A stretch of 43,701 bases of DNA from Zychaea mexicana (lineage: Eukaryota; Mucoromycota; Mucoromycetes; Mucorales; Lichtheimiaceae), in NCBI RefSeq assembly GCF_025766255.1, contig NW_026516876.1, forward strand, positions 1 to 43,701, read 5' to 3'. Below, piece after piece: positions 1 through 12,528 of this stretch. The notes beneath the pieces are model-generated. The model searched no databases. It saw nothing but the letters and a program-made list of their open reading frames with translations, and was not told the DNA's origin. A program made the position numbers and the translations under genes. How positions within the stretch are numbered: position 1 is the first letter of the stretch; every line of letters begins with the position of its first letter.

Positions 1-3000
1 TATTTGTTTCCCTATGAATATTCCCATAACAGATTTTTGTTGTCCTAAAAAAAAGAATAAAACGCTATATCCTATATCTATAAAAAAGCAATTGAATAGT
101 ATGTTTGGTCCAATGATAATCGGGAGTTACTTTCTGTCGTTGTACGGCTCGTCCAGTGAGAAGCCTGTTTTTGGAGAAATGCTGTTGTATCTACCCAATG
201 AAACGCTAGTGTTACTCTGTCAGACGTTGAAGGTGTGTGTAAAAACGTACAAAACCAGCACAGTTGTGTGCAATGAGTGTGCAAAAGGATACATATCCTG
301 CACAAAGCTGTGTGCAAAAAATGTCCAAAAAACTACGTAGACGCACATTCTTACACATCGCTCAAATTCCGCACATTTTTGCACAAATCCTGCACACTTT
401 TTTCCTATGGTGTGACAAGCACACTTGCTATGTAATATTACTGCTGTCGCGGTTGTCACCATTGTTATCACAAACAGAATAATGCCAATTTCTCCATAGG
501 GTAGCTCAATATGTTTTGCCTTTTAGTTGAAAGATGTCGGGTCGACAATTGTTTTGAAAAGAACAATTTCGAATGTTGAAGAATGTTGATGCTATAAACA
601 AACTAAAAGCAAGGAAAATAAATCGTTAAAATGGAGACGGTCTGCTTTTTAAAGATACTTTCCATCAAATAACCTAACTATGTGTAGTATGAGTGGAAAA
701 CTTGAAAAAGACAGAGGTGTGTGCACCCATATTCCATCAAGTTTAGCAACACAGATCCTAATTGCAAAAGATCAGGATTGGATATTAACATATATTTGGT
801 GCTCATGGGAGTACGGTGGCTGCTTCATATACACAAATACAGTATACACAAAATGAACTTGAGAAAACAAGACCGACTTGACGGGTTTTGTCCATTGGCA
901 GACTTGTGTAGAATGTATCGAAGCCTTACACCAACTTGATTTTTGGTATAGGCTACCGTTGTATTGCTTATTGAGAATATATCCAGTCGTTTGTATAGAA
1001 CCAGATACGTTTTATCCAGCTCTTCCAGAAAACGATGTCTTTGTTATTCTTTTCTCTTTGGAAGGACTATGATATACTGAGCCATGCAGACAAGGTATAT
1101 CGACACGTTTGTCATCGAATGCTCCGCATCGGGCATGTATAAGCGAGTGAGTGAGCATCACCGTCGCGTAATTTCCATATCCGTTATTTTAAGATATCGT
1201 ACATTTCGAAATGAAAGATACTTCATTTTCCCAAATGTACATCCGTGTTTGCCATGTATGTATGTACACTTGATTGAAAATGCCCCTTATCAACGCGCCA
1301 TTACTGGTATTTTAGCTTTCAGTAAGGATGGGTACTGAGCACGCAGTGTTGTCCATCCAATTATGCGTACATAGAGGTGCGTACATAGGTCAGCACGAAT
1401 GTTGGGTCACCTCATGCGTCGTAACGATAACAGAAGCTTTAACAACAGCAGATAATTGAAAGTACATATAAATCGTATTTTTGGTGCGCGACCATGGGGA
1501 GGTTTTGTCTACTATTTCCTCGATGTATAGGTATGTGCTATTTAAGAAGGTTTGTAGACTTCAGAATTCTTGGGTACTGCTTCTTGTTTTCTTGTAGTAA
1601 TTCTTTTTTGCTCTGAAGCGAAGGTTCTCAGAGAGAAATATTAGATTGTACCACATAGGACGAACAACTGCGCGCTCGATAGACACCACCCTATTCACGC
1701 AAAAGGCTGTTCTACGCAATGTCAATCAACCCGGTATCTTTTATCGGTAAGCGAGCAAAAAAAACATACTAGGCTTGCGCGGATTCCCATTTTTGTTGTC
1801 TTTTTCGTTTCATGAACCGAATAAGTGATTTGGCTAGCTTGTTTTTCAGATTGACCGTGATGCTTCCGTACGACTTCGTCTCTGCGTGTGACATGCATAC
1901 CGATGGAAACCTCTGAGAGTGTTGGCGCGCATATTTGTTCTTTTACTGCGGCCGCGTGGTTGCTCTAACACACAATTGAGCCTTGCAAGCACAAGTAGAC
2001 GCGGGGCGCTCTACATTATAACACAATGTAATCTGCTAGCATATAAAAAGGAAAAGCTGTCCTTAATACAAAAGCATGCATTTACTTGTTCTTGCTTCGT
2101 GAATATAATTCATAGTGACGACAGCTATCATGAGGGTTAAAAGGCGTGTGTACCTAAACACTAAAACGTATTATTAACGAAAAAATAAAGGACTGCAATG
2201 CCGTCACTTTGCTCATACACACAATTCGGGGATGTAGTGCAGTGCTCGGGACTATTGACGGGATCGAGGCAGTAGATTATATGTACTACGTAAGTTTAAT
2301 TGCCATATTCCATGTCGATGGAAGTTCTATCCGTGATTCTGCTCACCACCTGTGATATGTAGAGCTGCCATTACACATGTGCACATGTCACTAGTACCCT
2401 GAACTGCTGTTGGTTGGTGGCATATACGCCAAAGTACAAAGAAAGTAAGTACTTGTAGCATTGGCATCACAAGTACGAATGCATGGATTGTATATCTGTC
2501 CAAAGAAAGATCTCAAGAGAAAGAATCCAAAGATCGCCCTTGTTTTCTTTTTTCTCATTCTCATCAGACCCGAGCTTTTTTGGCTTAAAGTTGACGCATA
2601 ATTTTCCCCCACTCTCTTTTTTTTTTATCAAATCACATGCTACTGGTCCAGAACAAACTGCAGAGCATTGTTTATAGTAGACTTAGCAGAAGCAGCAGTA
2701 ATCCAAATCAAATTTTAGAATCAACGTGACGCTAAAATGTATGTGCTTGTAACAATGAGGGGCGGGGGGGGGGGCTAGAAGAGAGGGATCGGGGTCAATT
2801 GGTTTTGTTTTCCCTTCATCGTCTTTTTCTCTCTTTACATGTTTGATCGTGTACGATTATAAAGAAGATGAGGATGACAGTAAGCATGATTCGCTAATGG
2901 TTTTTTGCTGAACAAGTACAAGCTTGAATGAATCGATGTAGTCATGCATTTGAAGTTTTGTATGCATGTTCTTATTGTTACTACTACACAGCATCATACC

Positions 3001-3384
3001 ATTCGTTTCATACAATAAGGGACAAAGCAAGGGTTGTGTATATCACTTGATCATGGTGAAGGGTCAGCACTCTAGAAGAACGGTGGCAGTCGAAATTACG
3101 ATCTGGAGATGATGAAACACCCTTCATCATTGTCAAACACACAGAAAAAAAGCATCATCCTATCTGTCGTCGGATCATAGAAGCGTTGGCTAAAAAGAAA
3201 CCTCCCCTTTTTTTGTTTGTGTGAGAACTTTTTGATAGAAATGCTTATTGACATTTCCGAAGCATCGAGACGTTACCTCAAGCTTATGTCTGTGCTAATC
3301 TGGTCGTGGTTGTATGTTCATCGCTCAAAGTGTCTGGTATTACATGCATGACGTATTGTCGGTAACTATAAAAGTCTAAATACC
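1..3384. other. gene-poor stretch
   Basis: I see no coding region that I can support here. Open frames are short, lack splice or family signals and overlap on both strands. The left end (about 225-400) carries many copies of TGTGCAAAA/TTTTGCACA-like words. A poly-G run lies near 2763. The stretch could hold decayed repeats or regulatory DNA. Confidence 0.6.
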
Positions 3385-3610
3385 CTAAACAGGATGCATG
3401 ACCAAGAAAAGCCCGTCAAAAAGCAACCCCGCCAACGAATTTTGTTGACATGCCAATTTCCCCATTCTACTCTTGCGTACCACATTTGCGAAATCACAGA
3501 CAACCTGACGATCCGGGGGGTTCAACTCCTCCATTGCTTCTCTGAGCAGCTGTATGGGCGTTGTTGAAGTTCTATACCTTGGTGCAGTTGGAGATAGAGA
3601 GAGAGAGAGA
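3385..3610 (-). pseudogene. possible RhoGAP-like C-terminal exon fragment
   Basis: One minus-strand frame reads like a real exon. It contains LLREAMEELNPPDRQVVC and, about 20 residues on, LACQQNSLAGLLF. The spacing resembles the end of a RhoGAP domain (LP-x-x-N/R ... NKM-x-x-x-NLA-x-x-F). A pyrimidine tract followed by CAAG just upstream could be a 3' splice site. I found no partner exons and no arginine-finger segment, so it is either a relic or a chance frame. The resemblance is from memory of the family only. Confidence 0.22.
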
Positions 3611-4016
3611 TATATATATATAAACAACATGGTGTCACTTTTTCTTTATTAATAGACGACGACGATGATGAAGTGTTTGTTGTTTACGGGTCCGGTGGCC
3701 CAAAAAAGAAAAGATCAGCCTAGCAATCTGCGCCAGGCTGCGGATCGTACATGCCATATATGCATGCGTGGTGTTTATACGGCAACAAAAATATGAAAGA
3801 TCCCACAGCTCCTGCCAAACTAGGGAACTCGCAGGACCACAATCCCAACAGACATAAACAAACCAAAAAAAAAAACAGCCCAACCAAAAATACGTTAGCT
3901 TCGATACATCAAAAGAACATGCACATGCAGCAAAAAGAAGAATGCAATGTACACTTGCAGCAAGCAAGCAAGCAAGCAAGAAGGACAGTTTATTCGATAC
4001 ATGCAGTAAGAAATTC

Positions 4017-4020
<4 letters not shown>

Positions 4021-4052
<32 letters not shown>
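4021..4052 (+). repeat. (GA)16 microsatellite
   Basis: An uninterrupted GA dinucleotide run of about 32 nt. It is followed about 130-180 nt later by CT-rich tracts (around 4125-4215) that could pair with it in a transcript. Confidence 0.9.
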
Positions 4053-4054
<2 letters not shown>

Positions 4055-4288
4055 GATCTAGATCCTCCTCCTCTTCACAGTTCTTTTTTACCTGTACACT
4101 CTTTAAACTTGGTCCCCCCCCCTCTCTCTCGTTCAGTTCTTCCTTAAAGACATGTCAAGGCTGGGTCTCCACCCTCTTTCCCTCGATCTCTCTCTCTCTC
4201 TCTCCCTCTCCACTCCACTCTCCACCCCCCCAAGCCAATCAGCGTCTTTCTGTTTTCTCCTAACACATAGTCCTTTCCCCCTGTCCAG

Positions 4289-4554
4289 TGGCGGTTTTTC
4301 AACGAGCGAACCTCGGCTCGTTTCCATAAACATACAAAATGACGATACTGTGTGGAATAAAGACGACATGGCGGAGCAGTTACAGCAGCTATTAGGGGAG
4401 CAACCTCACCACCACCCCCCCTCTCTCCACACCGCGGGGGTGGATGATAGTGGATGCGTAATGAGACAAAACAGAAAGGGTTTTTTTCTAATCAGTTTCA
4501 TCCGGAAATCAGTGTCACCGATTCGCCTTTGTAAATGAAAAATCTGGCTTTTAA
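4289..4554 (+). CDS. possible terminal exons of an unidentified small gene
   Basis: A convincing 3' splice site lies at 4262-4288: CTAAC branch-like word, pyrimidine tract and CAG. It opens a frame reading SINIQNDDTVWNKDDMAEQL and continuing through a His/Pro run. A donor at 4458 (GTAATG) and an acceptor ending at 4512 would join it to a short last exon with TAA at 4552-4554. The first ATG in this frame is at 4368. I could not find the upstream coding exon in the right phase. It may be a gene whose leader intron contains the GA/CT tracts, or coincidence. No family is recognised. Confidence 0.25.
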
Positions 4555-5624
4555 GGCTGGCTACCAAACTTGCTTGCGTTTTGATTGGTGTTTGTGTAGA
4601 GGGCATCTCATAGGGCCACCCCCCCCCAATGAGATTGACACTATGACAAAAAAGTTGTCATGGAGAGAGAATCTTTGTAGCCGCCGTTCCATGACCGACT
4701 GCAAACGTGGTTGATGGGACGGGTTACAAACAGGCATCAGCACGTTAACTCCGTCATCCATCCACACACACACACTTTACGTTGTGTGTATTTCTTCTCG
4801 TGACAAGCCGCATTAGTGTGGAGGAGAAGGGTGCGCTGCAAAGGGACCGAACGATTTACAAAAATGGTAATTCGTTTTTCCATGCTGTTACCACACACGC
4901 ACACGGCGAGAAGAAGCTCTTGTTTTTTTAGTGCGAGCGTTACGTGTGGCCCGAGCATCTTTCTTTCCTATTGACATGGACTAGCAGCAATAAGAAAAAA
5001 AAAGAGCGATCTCTGTGGCAAACTTCATTGGTTCGATGCTGGTGCTACATGCACTGTGATAGATAGCCCTGTGCGAAAGCGAGAAGCAAGACAGAGGCTA
5101 ACCTGTAATGACATAGGTCTGCGATTGGGGTAAAAACCGGCTTATCCAAATTCTTGGAAACCCTCTGTCCTTCTTGTCCTACGTGGAGAAAATAAGTGTC
5201 GGGTTTCGGGAAAAGCTTCAAATTTAAGCTCTTGGTGATCACAAGTAATATAGACTGCCTCATCATCATCATCATCATCATCCGCCGTCTCTCTCTCTTT
5301 TGTTGTTATTATTTTGAAAGAGTGGCCCATATCGGGGTTGGCTGTAGGATGGAGAGAGAAGGAATGCAAGGTAACTTACATCATATAAGCGACTTGTGCA
5401 TGGATTCGAATATGCGAGGGATGCGACTAGCCACATCAGCTAGGCCGATCGAAAAAACACACAAAGAAAATATGCGGAGTGTGTAAACCCAGCGCCATGA
5501 CGACATGGCCCATTGTTGGTGGGGGGGGGGTGTGCATAAGCAGCGTAAGGGGGGGTGGGCCTATCAGAGCTAGGAGAAAAAAAAGAAGAACCATGATGTC
5601 ATGGCAACAAGAACCAGGCGGCAT
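4555..5624. other. gene-less stretch with simple repeats
   Basis: No gene is supported. A CAT repeat at about 5260-5282 gives an Asp run or a Met run in two overlapping minus-strand frames between about 5045 and 5435. Neither frame has convincing start or splice signals. G-runs lie near 5520 and 5550. Confidence 0.5.
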
Positions 5625-5634
5625 TATATAAAAG
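5625..5634 (+). promoter_or_regulatory. TATA box of the His/Ser-rich gene
   Basis: TATATAAAAG lies about 90 nt upstream of the start codon at 5726. A pyrimidine-rich leader free of ATG follows it. Confidence 0.7.
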
Positions 5635-5725
5635 GCTCGCCCTGCCACTTGGTTTTTTTGAATTTTCGTTTTATTTCTTTACTGACTACTTACTCTTGCA
5701 CAACCAACACAGCTTTTCTCTCACA

Positions 5726-5786
5726 ATGGCCTCTCTGTTCTCCAATCCCAGCACCGTTCCAGCCTCCAGCACCGCTTCACATCACC

Positions 5787-5820
<34 letters not shown>

Positions 5821-6121
5821 TCGCTCTATTCGATCATCACTGACTCGTGAAGACCTGCTGGCCATGGCACGAAACGAATATGCCCGACAATTATGCAAGT
5901 TCACCGAAGCCCAATTGAAGCAACGTGTGCCTACATGCTACACCAACAGTGCCTACATACGACAAGCCAACAGCAGCAGCAGCACCCACCGCAACGGTTC
6001 CTCCTCCTCCTCTACTTCTTCTTCGCCCTCTACATCCAGTAGCAATAACAACAACACCACTTCCTCCTCTATACTAAGCGATCAGACGACGCATAGCAGT
6101 AGCACCAGCGATAGCAATTAG
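5726..6121 (+). CDS. small His-run, Ser-rich orphan protein
   Basis: A 131-aa single-exon protein. The start at 5726 is the first ATG after the TATA box and sits in a good context (CACAATGGCC). Residues about 20-33 are a run of 14 histidines from CAC/CAT triplets. A short ordered block follows, with REDLLAMARNEYARQL and then KQRVPTCYTNSAYIRQA, which is probably helical. The last 60 residues are almost all Ser, Asn and Thr. I do not recognise a family. The low-complexity tail suggests a disordered regulatory or nuclear protein, but that is a guess. No signal peptide or membrane segment is visible. Confidence 0.72.
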
Positions 6122-8639
6122 ACTCTCCATGCATCACACAACTCTCTCTCTTTGACTCTCTCTCAAAGTAACAAGCAAAACCACGTTATCGTTCATCATT
6201 ATATCCCTTTGCAGGCACATCACAGCTCCTTACTTTGCCACCTTTCACTTGGGAATTTCTCCTTTTATACCTCATCTCTTCTCCATCTCAAATAGCGCGC
6301 ATTCTATCAACTCAACTCATTCACTTACTCCAATAACCTGTTGTTCTCACATTTTTCCTTTTTAAAAAAGAAGAACGGCTTTTGTATATCACTTTTCTAA
6401 TTTACACATATACTACTACCACTACTCTCTGCAGAGAACCAAAAACACACACACACACTCACACACACACACAATGCATCGTCTCATTTCAGCATGTCTC
6501 CTGACCTCTCTATCTTTCTCATTTTGCCTTGCTTCTTTTCCTTTCTTTACCTGTGTATATATAAATTCGCTCCTCCCATTCTGCAAAATGCAGGAAAAAA
6601 ATAAATAAATGAATAATCATAAACAAATGTGCAAAAAAAAAAAAAATAATTAATTCGGGCTTTTTGTAATACTCTAAAAATAGCAGCATATTCTTCTTGC
6701 AGACTTTTTCTTTGGCCACGCTGCTGCTTTTCCCCCTCTCACTCACACCCCGCATTCGTTCTACGTATTGATGTGCAATAAGAAAAAGAAAAAAAGTGCA
6801 AATGCATCAAGGGGAAGGGGCTAATAGCTACACTTTACTGCCAATAAAGTAGACAAAGCACAGCAGTGATATCTCTTTTCGCTTGCGTTGCCCTCCTTTG
6901 TTGTTTTTGTCGTCAGTTTAGTAGTATACGCTTTTGCCTTGTCACTGATGCCAGCTACCATCATCCCAGCTAACAGCTCAGTGTATATGCTCGTCTGTCT
7001 GTTTGTTTGTTTGTTTTTCCCCCCCTCTGGCCTCTAGTCTTCCCGAATGAAGAACACCTATGTCTACCATCAACATATTTGCGCTTACTTTAGCAAAAAG
7101 AGCTTCTTGTTTTTAACAAGGAGCTGTAGTAGGTGCATATCAATACCCTGTGTATAGTGACGTAGATCCGAGGAGATGCCATGATTTACACTACCAGGGT
7201 CATGAGTAATATAGGCTACGATTGTGCTGTCGTCGTATGTTGTACCCTACGCCCCGAACCTCTACCACCCTTCTTTTCCACGTCGAATCACAGTAATAAA
7301 GCTGCTTGAGAATCCAGCATATATCAGTTATATTCGCTTTGCTTGTTTGCGGCGGATCCACCTTATTTACTACCTCAATAAGTGCTGAAAAAGACCCACT
7401 TGATGCATAATCTTTCTGATCATTCTTGCTGGCACATAGCACATAGTGACTGAGTCGCTGAGAACATCATTGGATTAGAGATAGCTACTAATGATCTAAC
7501 CGGTTGCTCGTTGTGCGCAATCATAGTAGGTTTTTGTTACATATTCCATGACCCGAGTTTTCTACCCTTTGGGAGATATCGTGTGCGCTTCATCACCACA
7601 TCATTGTGTACTGTCTTTACACCCGATACGCCAAAGCCTGAAAGCATAGTAGTCTATGATACTGATGGGCGATAGCCAACAACATAACCAAATCCATGGT
7701 TGTTTTTCAGTCTACGCATTCTAGTTGCCTCAGAGTGTATGGTTGTAAAATTTAAACATTTATTTGTTATTCCCATGGCAATGGTTGCTACACGACCCCA
7801 TCTTTTGTGATATAAGGTGTACTACAATTGGTAACCGTTGCTTCTATAAATTCTGGAAAATCACTATTGGTAGGACTTTAGCAAAATGTAAACTTTAATC
7901 AATGGAGTTGAGCCGTATTAGAATTCTACATAGAGCCGTTGCCCGTTGTACTTACTGATGTATGCAGCTTTTTATATCAAAAAACACAGCCCCATGCAAT
8001 GGCAGATTTACAATGCTAGGTTAGCAAAACAAAGAGTCTATTCGAGTGTGAGCATCGTCATGCACATGTCTGTAACTTTACATAGACTGTATCCGTAAAG
8101 ACAGTAACGTTATAGGCCTTGGCAGAACTCGAACAAAGGGCTTTTTTGTGAAACTCTAAAAATAGCTAATTCTGTTTCGCTGCTACTATATAGTGTGCCT
8201 GACTCTTAAAATTAACAATGTGCGTGCCCTGTGCTGCTGCTGTCCTTATGAGGTTCGCGGGTGCGTGTGGAGAAGGAATAGAAAAAGGGCATTTGCCTTG
8301 CCGTAAAAGGTCTGGACCCCCTTAATCATTGTTTCACGCCAGCCCGCATCAATTAAGCCCTACTATTTTTTTTTATCACTTAATACACGTACAAAATCAC
8401 ACACAGAATACGCACAGAGGAGCAAAGCAAAAACGAAAAGAGAGAGCGAGAGAGAGTGAGAGAGGGCACCTTTGCTTCCAAAGCCATACACATACACACA
8501 CTCCTTTATATACACACACAATAGTATTCTTTTAAGCCTTTTTACTTGCTTGTTCTGTCTACTAACACACACCCCCCCCTTTTTTTTTTCCAACTTTAAA
8601 CACTTTGGAAACCTTCTTGTTTTACTCGACCCTTTCCAA
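6122..8639. other. UTRs and gene-less spacer
   Basis: The first part is a CT/CA-rich tail, probably the 3' UTR of the preceding gene, and includes an (AC)n run near 6447-6475. From about 6800 to 8300 nothing is supported. A minus-strand frame at 7200-7442 has mixed composition but no start, splice or family signal. The last 250 nt hold the (GA)- and (CA)-rich leader of the RhoGAP gene. Confidence 0.55.
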
Positions 8640-10637
8640 ATGTCTTCATTCGACATTCCAACGGTACTTTCACCCACGCAAAAAACGTTACTCAGCGCTT
8701 GGTGGAAAAAAGTAACCATCGCAAACCGTAAAGGAGGCGAGATGGACTTTGCAGAAACTGCTGCTGGTAAATATATATTTTATTGCTGTAGCTAGTTCTC
8801 TGACACTGCTATTACTACTACTCCTACTAGCGTCTTATGAAAGCAGTAAAATAAGAGTAGAGTATGTTTACAGAAAAAAAGCTTATTTAATGTTTGTGAT
8901 GTGGCTATGATACAATAACAGAAAAAAGAGTGTTTGGTCTGTCGCTTTCACATTCCATCAAGTACGCTCACTCCAGCATTTCATACGTCGATGGCCAATC
9001 TGGCAATCGCTGTTACGGCATAATTCCCACCATTATAGCCAAATGTGGCTCATTCTTAAAAGAAGAAGGTTCGATTTCGCTTACACACGCAGGACACTTG
9101 CCCTCTTGCCGTTTCAAATGAAAAAAGTCCACGACCACGCTAATGACTTGCTACGCTATAATACAATAGGATTGATGGTTGAAGGCATCTTTCGAATGTC
9201 AGGCAGCGCAAAACGGATTGGGATGCTACAGCGAATGTTTGACGAATCAGACGACTATGGAGCTCACTTTCATTGGGGAGGAGGATACACTGTCCATGAT
9301 GCAGCCAATGTTATGCGGCGCTTTCTAAATCACCTTCCGGAGCCTGTAATTACGTTGGATTTTTACCGGCCATTTAAAGATACTATGCGTATGTCTTACC
9401 TGTCTAAACTCAAAAAAGGGAAAAACAAAGCTAGTTAGGATTGGATCACAAGACACACAAACACACAAAGACAGAGACGCTAAACTACTCCTGTAACAAC
9501 ATACCTTAGACGAAGAACATCCGAGTCTGGAAGCCAAGGTTGAAGCATTTCAACATCTCATTGATGAATTGCCTCTGGTGCACCAGTATCTCCTGTTGTA
9601 TATCATGGATATGCTCGGCCTGTTTGCAATGACAAGTGATGAAACGCGTATGGATGTCTCGGCACTGGCTGCTGTTTTTGCACCGGTAAGTACTATTTGA
9701 GTTCTTTGAACTGATTAGGTGGTGCTATGCTATGCGGAAAACGAGTAAAAAAAAAGATGATGCTGATGGTGTTGTTGCTGTTGTTGGTTACTAAAGAACA
9801 TACAATATCATACAGGGAATGCTCTCTCACCCAGACGACGAGTTGAATCCTGCCGGATACAAGGAATCACAACGCGTGCTTGAGTTCTTGATCGAACATC
9901 AGGACAAGTTTGCTGCTCCACGATCATGTATTCCCGCTAATCAATCATTGATCCCTCGACAAATCAACGTATCAAAAGAATCAGGTAAGCTTCTTGCCAG
10001 CAGTTCAGCCCCGTCTTTTTTTTTGGAATACCTGCGCAAATCACTGATGGTTCTGTTTTGTGAAAAAAAAAGTAGTTTCGGAAGCGACGTTACGACAAAG
10101 ACCATCCAACAACACTTTAGGCCTAGCAAACATCGCACAGGATCTTGAACAGCACAGCCTTGGAGGAGGATCATCAGCATCAGCAGGAGCAGCAATACCA
10201 AAATTGAAGCGTTCAGCTACAACATCGACACCACCGAACAAAGGAGGAAAGAGACCGGGTCTTCCATTCGGTAATGACAGCAACAACAACAACGACGACA
10301 CAGCAACGCCTTTACCGACGGTACCCACGTCACCTTCCCAAATAAAACGATCCAAGACAGTGCCGAGTAAGCGACAAAAAGAGAGCAGCAGTAGCAGTGA
10401 AGCCGCGGTACATCAGGGTAAGACAACCAAAAGAGAAACTGGTATTGGTTGGGAAATCGAGGGATCACAGCAAGGAATCCAGAATAGGGAATGCAGGAAC
10501 GGGAATAGTCGTTTGAGGTATCCACCCGTACCATTCATTCACTGGTCTTTTTTTTTTTTTTTTTGTGTAGATGAGAAAAAAGCACCTGGCCGATGGAAAT
10601 CGATTCGTCGGGTACCGGGTGGGAAACAGCAGCAACA

Positions 10638-10668
<31 letters not shown>

Positions 10669-10716
10669 CAACAACCGCAACCGGCGGCAGCACATGAGCT
10701 TGTGTCGCAGTCTTAG
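8640..10716 (+). CDS. Sac7/Bag7-like Rho GTPase-activating protein
   Basis: Exons 8640-8766, 8922-9068, 9170-9388, 9510-9685, 9816-9984, 10076-10417 and 10571-10716 join in phase to encode 441 aa. Residues about 46-255 form a RhoGAP domain. It starts VFGLSLSHSIKYA, has YGIIPTIIAKCGSFLKEE, and the arginine finger R100 in VEGIFRMSGSAKR. GYTVHDAANVMRRFLNHLPEP follows, and the domain ends around GMLSHPDDELNPAGY. This order and wording match the fungal Sac7/Bag7 subfamily, which stimulates GTP hydrolysis by Rho1-type GTPases in cell-wall and actin control. After the domain the protein is Ser/Asn/Lys-rich and ends with 16 glutamines (413-428). Every intron but one is phase 1. The intron-5 acceptor could be AAG or TAG, which changes one residue. 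Confidence 0.94.
10621..10676 (+). repeat. CAG/CAA repeat (poly-Gln)
   Basis: A CAG/CAA trinucleotide tract in the last RhoGAP exon encodes 16 consecutive Gln and then PQP. It could vary in length between isolates. Confidence 0.9.
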
Positions 10717-11795
10717 CGCGCTTTACATCACATCACACCAAACAAAATCCTGTTCCTGTTACCCTGTAGTAAGTCAGTCAGTTAGCACTGTCAACCATGC
10801 TTCACCTACTACTATTACTACTACTACTATTTCTACTATACACTTGGCTTTTTCCTTCTTCTGTACCTTTTTTTGTTTTCCATTATTTACCTGTATATGT
10901 ATATCCCCTCCTCTCTCTCCCAATATCTCCCCATGGGAATCCGTCTTTCGAAACCCGTGCAACCAGTCAACCAACTCCTTTGCTTTCCTGTATCTCGTCC
11001 ATCAAACCACTCGCCGCACTATCTGTTCGAACCACAACAAAATACAAATAGATCTATTGTCTGTTACCCACTGCTTTATTCTTGATACAATCGGGCCTTT
11101 GGGTGATCTAGGTATTTTAGCCTATGCGTGTGGTGACAACCCTGCACACTCTACACATCTATCATTAAACGTGTTGCTGTGTCTTGGACTCGTGTCGTAC
11201 GAAACATGAGTGTATGGTGGAACACAACATGAAGAGTTGTCTTGCTGCTATTGATCCAAACACAATTCTTTCCCGCCTTCTTCACCTTCTTCCGCTACAT
11301 TCCATTTTCGTATTTGCTCAACTTACCATATCCAACCAAAAGAGAGAGAGAGAGAAACCCCCCTCTTTGAAGACAAATGGGCCCTATCTTGGACTCGCGT
11401 GACTCAAAAGATCAGGAGATAAGACAGTGTGTTCGCTGACTGGGATTGTCACCTTGCACTCGTAAAAGCATGCTATTCTCTTACGGATTATAAAAAAACC
11501 GTTCGATCCATGTGGAGATCGCTTGGGTTGGGCCGTTCATCTTTTTTTTTTTACTGGTTTTGTCAAGGCCCAAAAGAATTTGTGGAGAGAGAGAGAGAGA
11601 GAGCCGGCGGGGAAGGAAAAGCAATGGAAGTTCAGGACGTTTGGGATATACCGAGTCGATGGAGAACAAGCGCTGCTGGCTGGTACTGGAGTGAGATCGA
11701 AACTCTCTCGCTCTCTCTAACCATCTCCAATTTTTTTTGTTTCTTTGTGTGAGAAATTTCCCGGCAAGTACCATGTTAGACTTGGCCTGTTTCTT

Positions 11796-11834
<39 letters not shown>

Positions 11835-12401
11835 ACTGAAGAAGTATAACAGCAGCAAACCCCAGCACACTCAGCCTCACCTAATGGCAAGTATGTTATG
11901 AACAATGATGAATGATGTGACCCATACACAGCATAATATACGAAACACACACACACACGCACACATAGATACATACAGAGAAAGAAAGAGAAAAAAAGAG
12001 ACATGTGCCGCGGGAGAACAATATGGTGGCACTACTCACTGCCTCCACACACACACGCGCAAACTCTACAGGAAAGGTGCACACAAAGCACATATGACAA
12101 CCGTTAATATAGCGAGTAAAACGGACGGGTAAGATGGTATTCCTTGCCAACTATGTCCCATCCCGCTCGCGGTCTGGGGGAACACAAAACTGGTGTGTTC
12201 CCCCGCGTTTTTCACTTTGTTCAGTTTGTTCCATCCTGCTGCTGCCTTTTTTTTTTTTTTTGTGATCCGCTGGGAAACCTTGTTTTTTACTTTTTTTGGG
12301 AATCTCGGTAAGAGAGAGAAAAAAAAAAAGCACGTTAGAAAGGGTCCCTGCACACATATACACACACACATATACGACCTGCACACACACGACCCTGCAA
12401 A
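10717..12401. other. 3' UTR and gene-less spacer
   Basis: No gene is supported. The stretch holds pyrimidine-rich 3' UTR-like DNA, a (GA)n at 11339-11355 and another near 11585-11603, a (GT)n of about 17 units near 11799-11833, and (CA)n tracts near 11946 and 12360. All open frames here are low-complexity products of these repeats. Confidence 0.6.
11799..11833 (+). repeat. (GT)n microsatellite
   Basis: A pure GT dinucleotide run of about 17 units in the spacer upstream of the transporter gene. Confidence 0.9.
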
Positions 12402-12410
12402 TATATATAA
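12402..12410 (+). promoter_or_regulatory. probable TATA box of the transporter gene
   Basis: TATATATAA lies about 120 nt upstream of the start codon at 12529. A pyrimidine-rich leader with no intervening ATG follows. Confidence 0.55.
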
Positions 12411-12528
12411 GGCGTGTACAAAACGACAAGACAGAACCCTTTTTTTTTTCTTTCTTTCAAACCAACCCTTCCTCTCTTCTTTTTTCTTTTTTCCTTCCGT
12501 CGTCTTTTAATAACAAACAACAAAGAGG

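Noticed and set aside
5045..5435. Open minus-strand frame of about 130 codons including a Met run, and an overlapping Asp-run frame
   Set aside because: Both come from the same CAT repeat. The Met-run frame begins without an ATG in context, and the only candidate intron (38 nt) breaks the frame.
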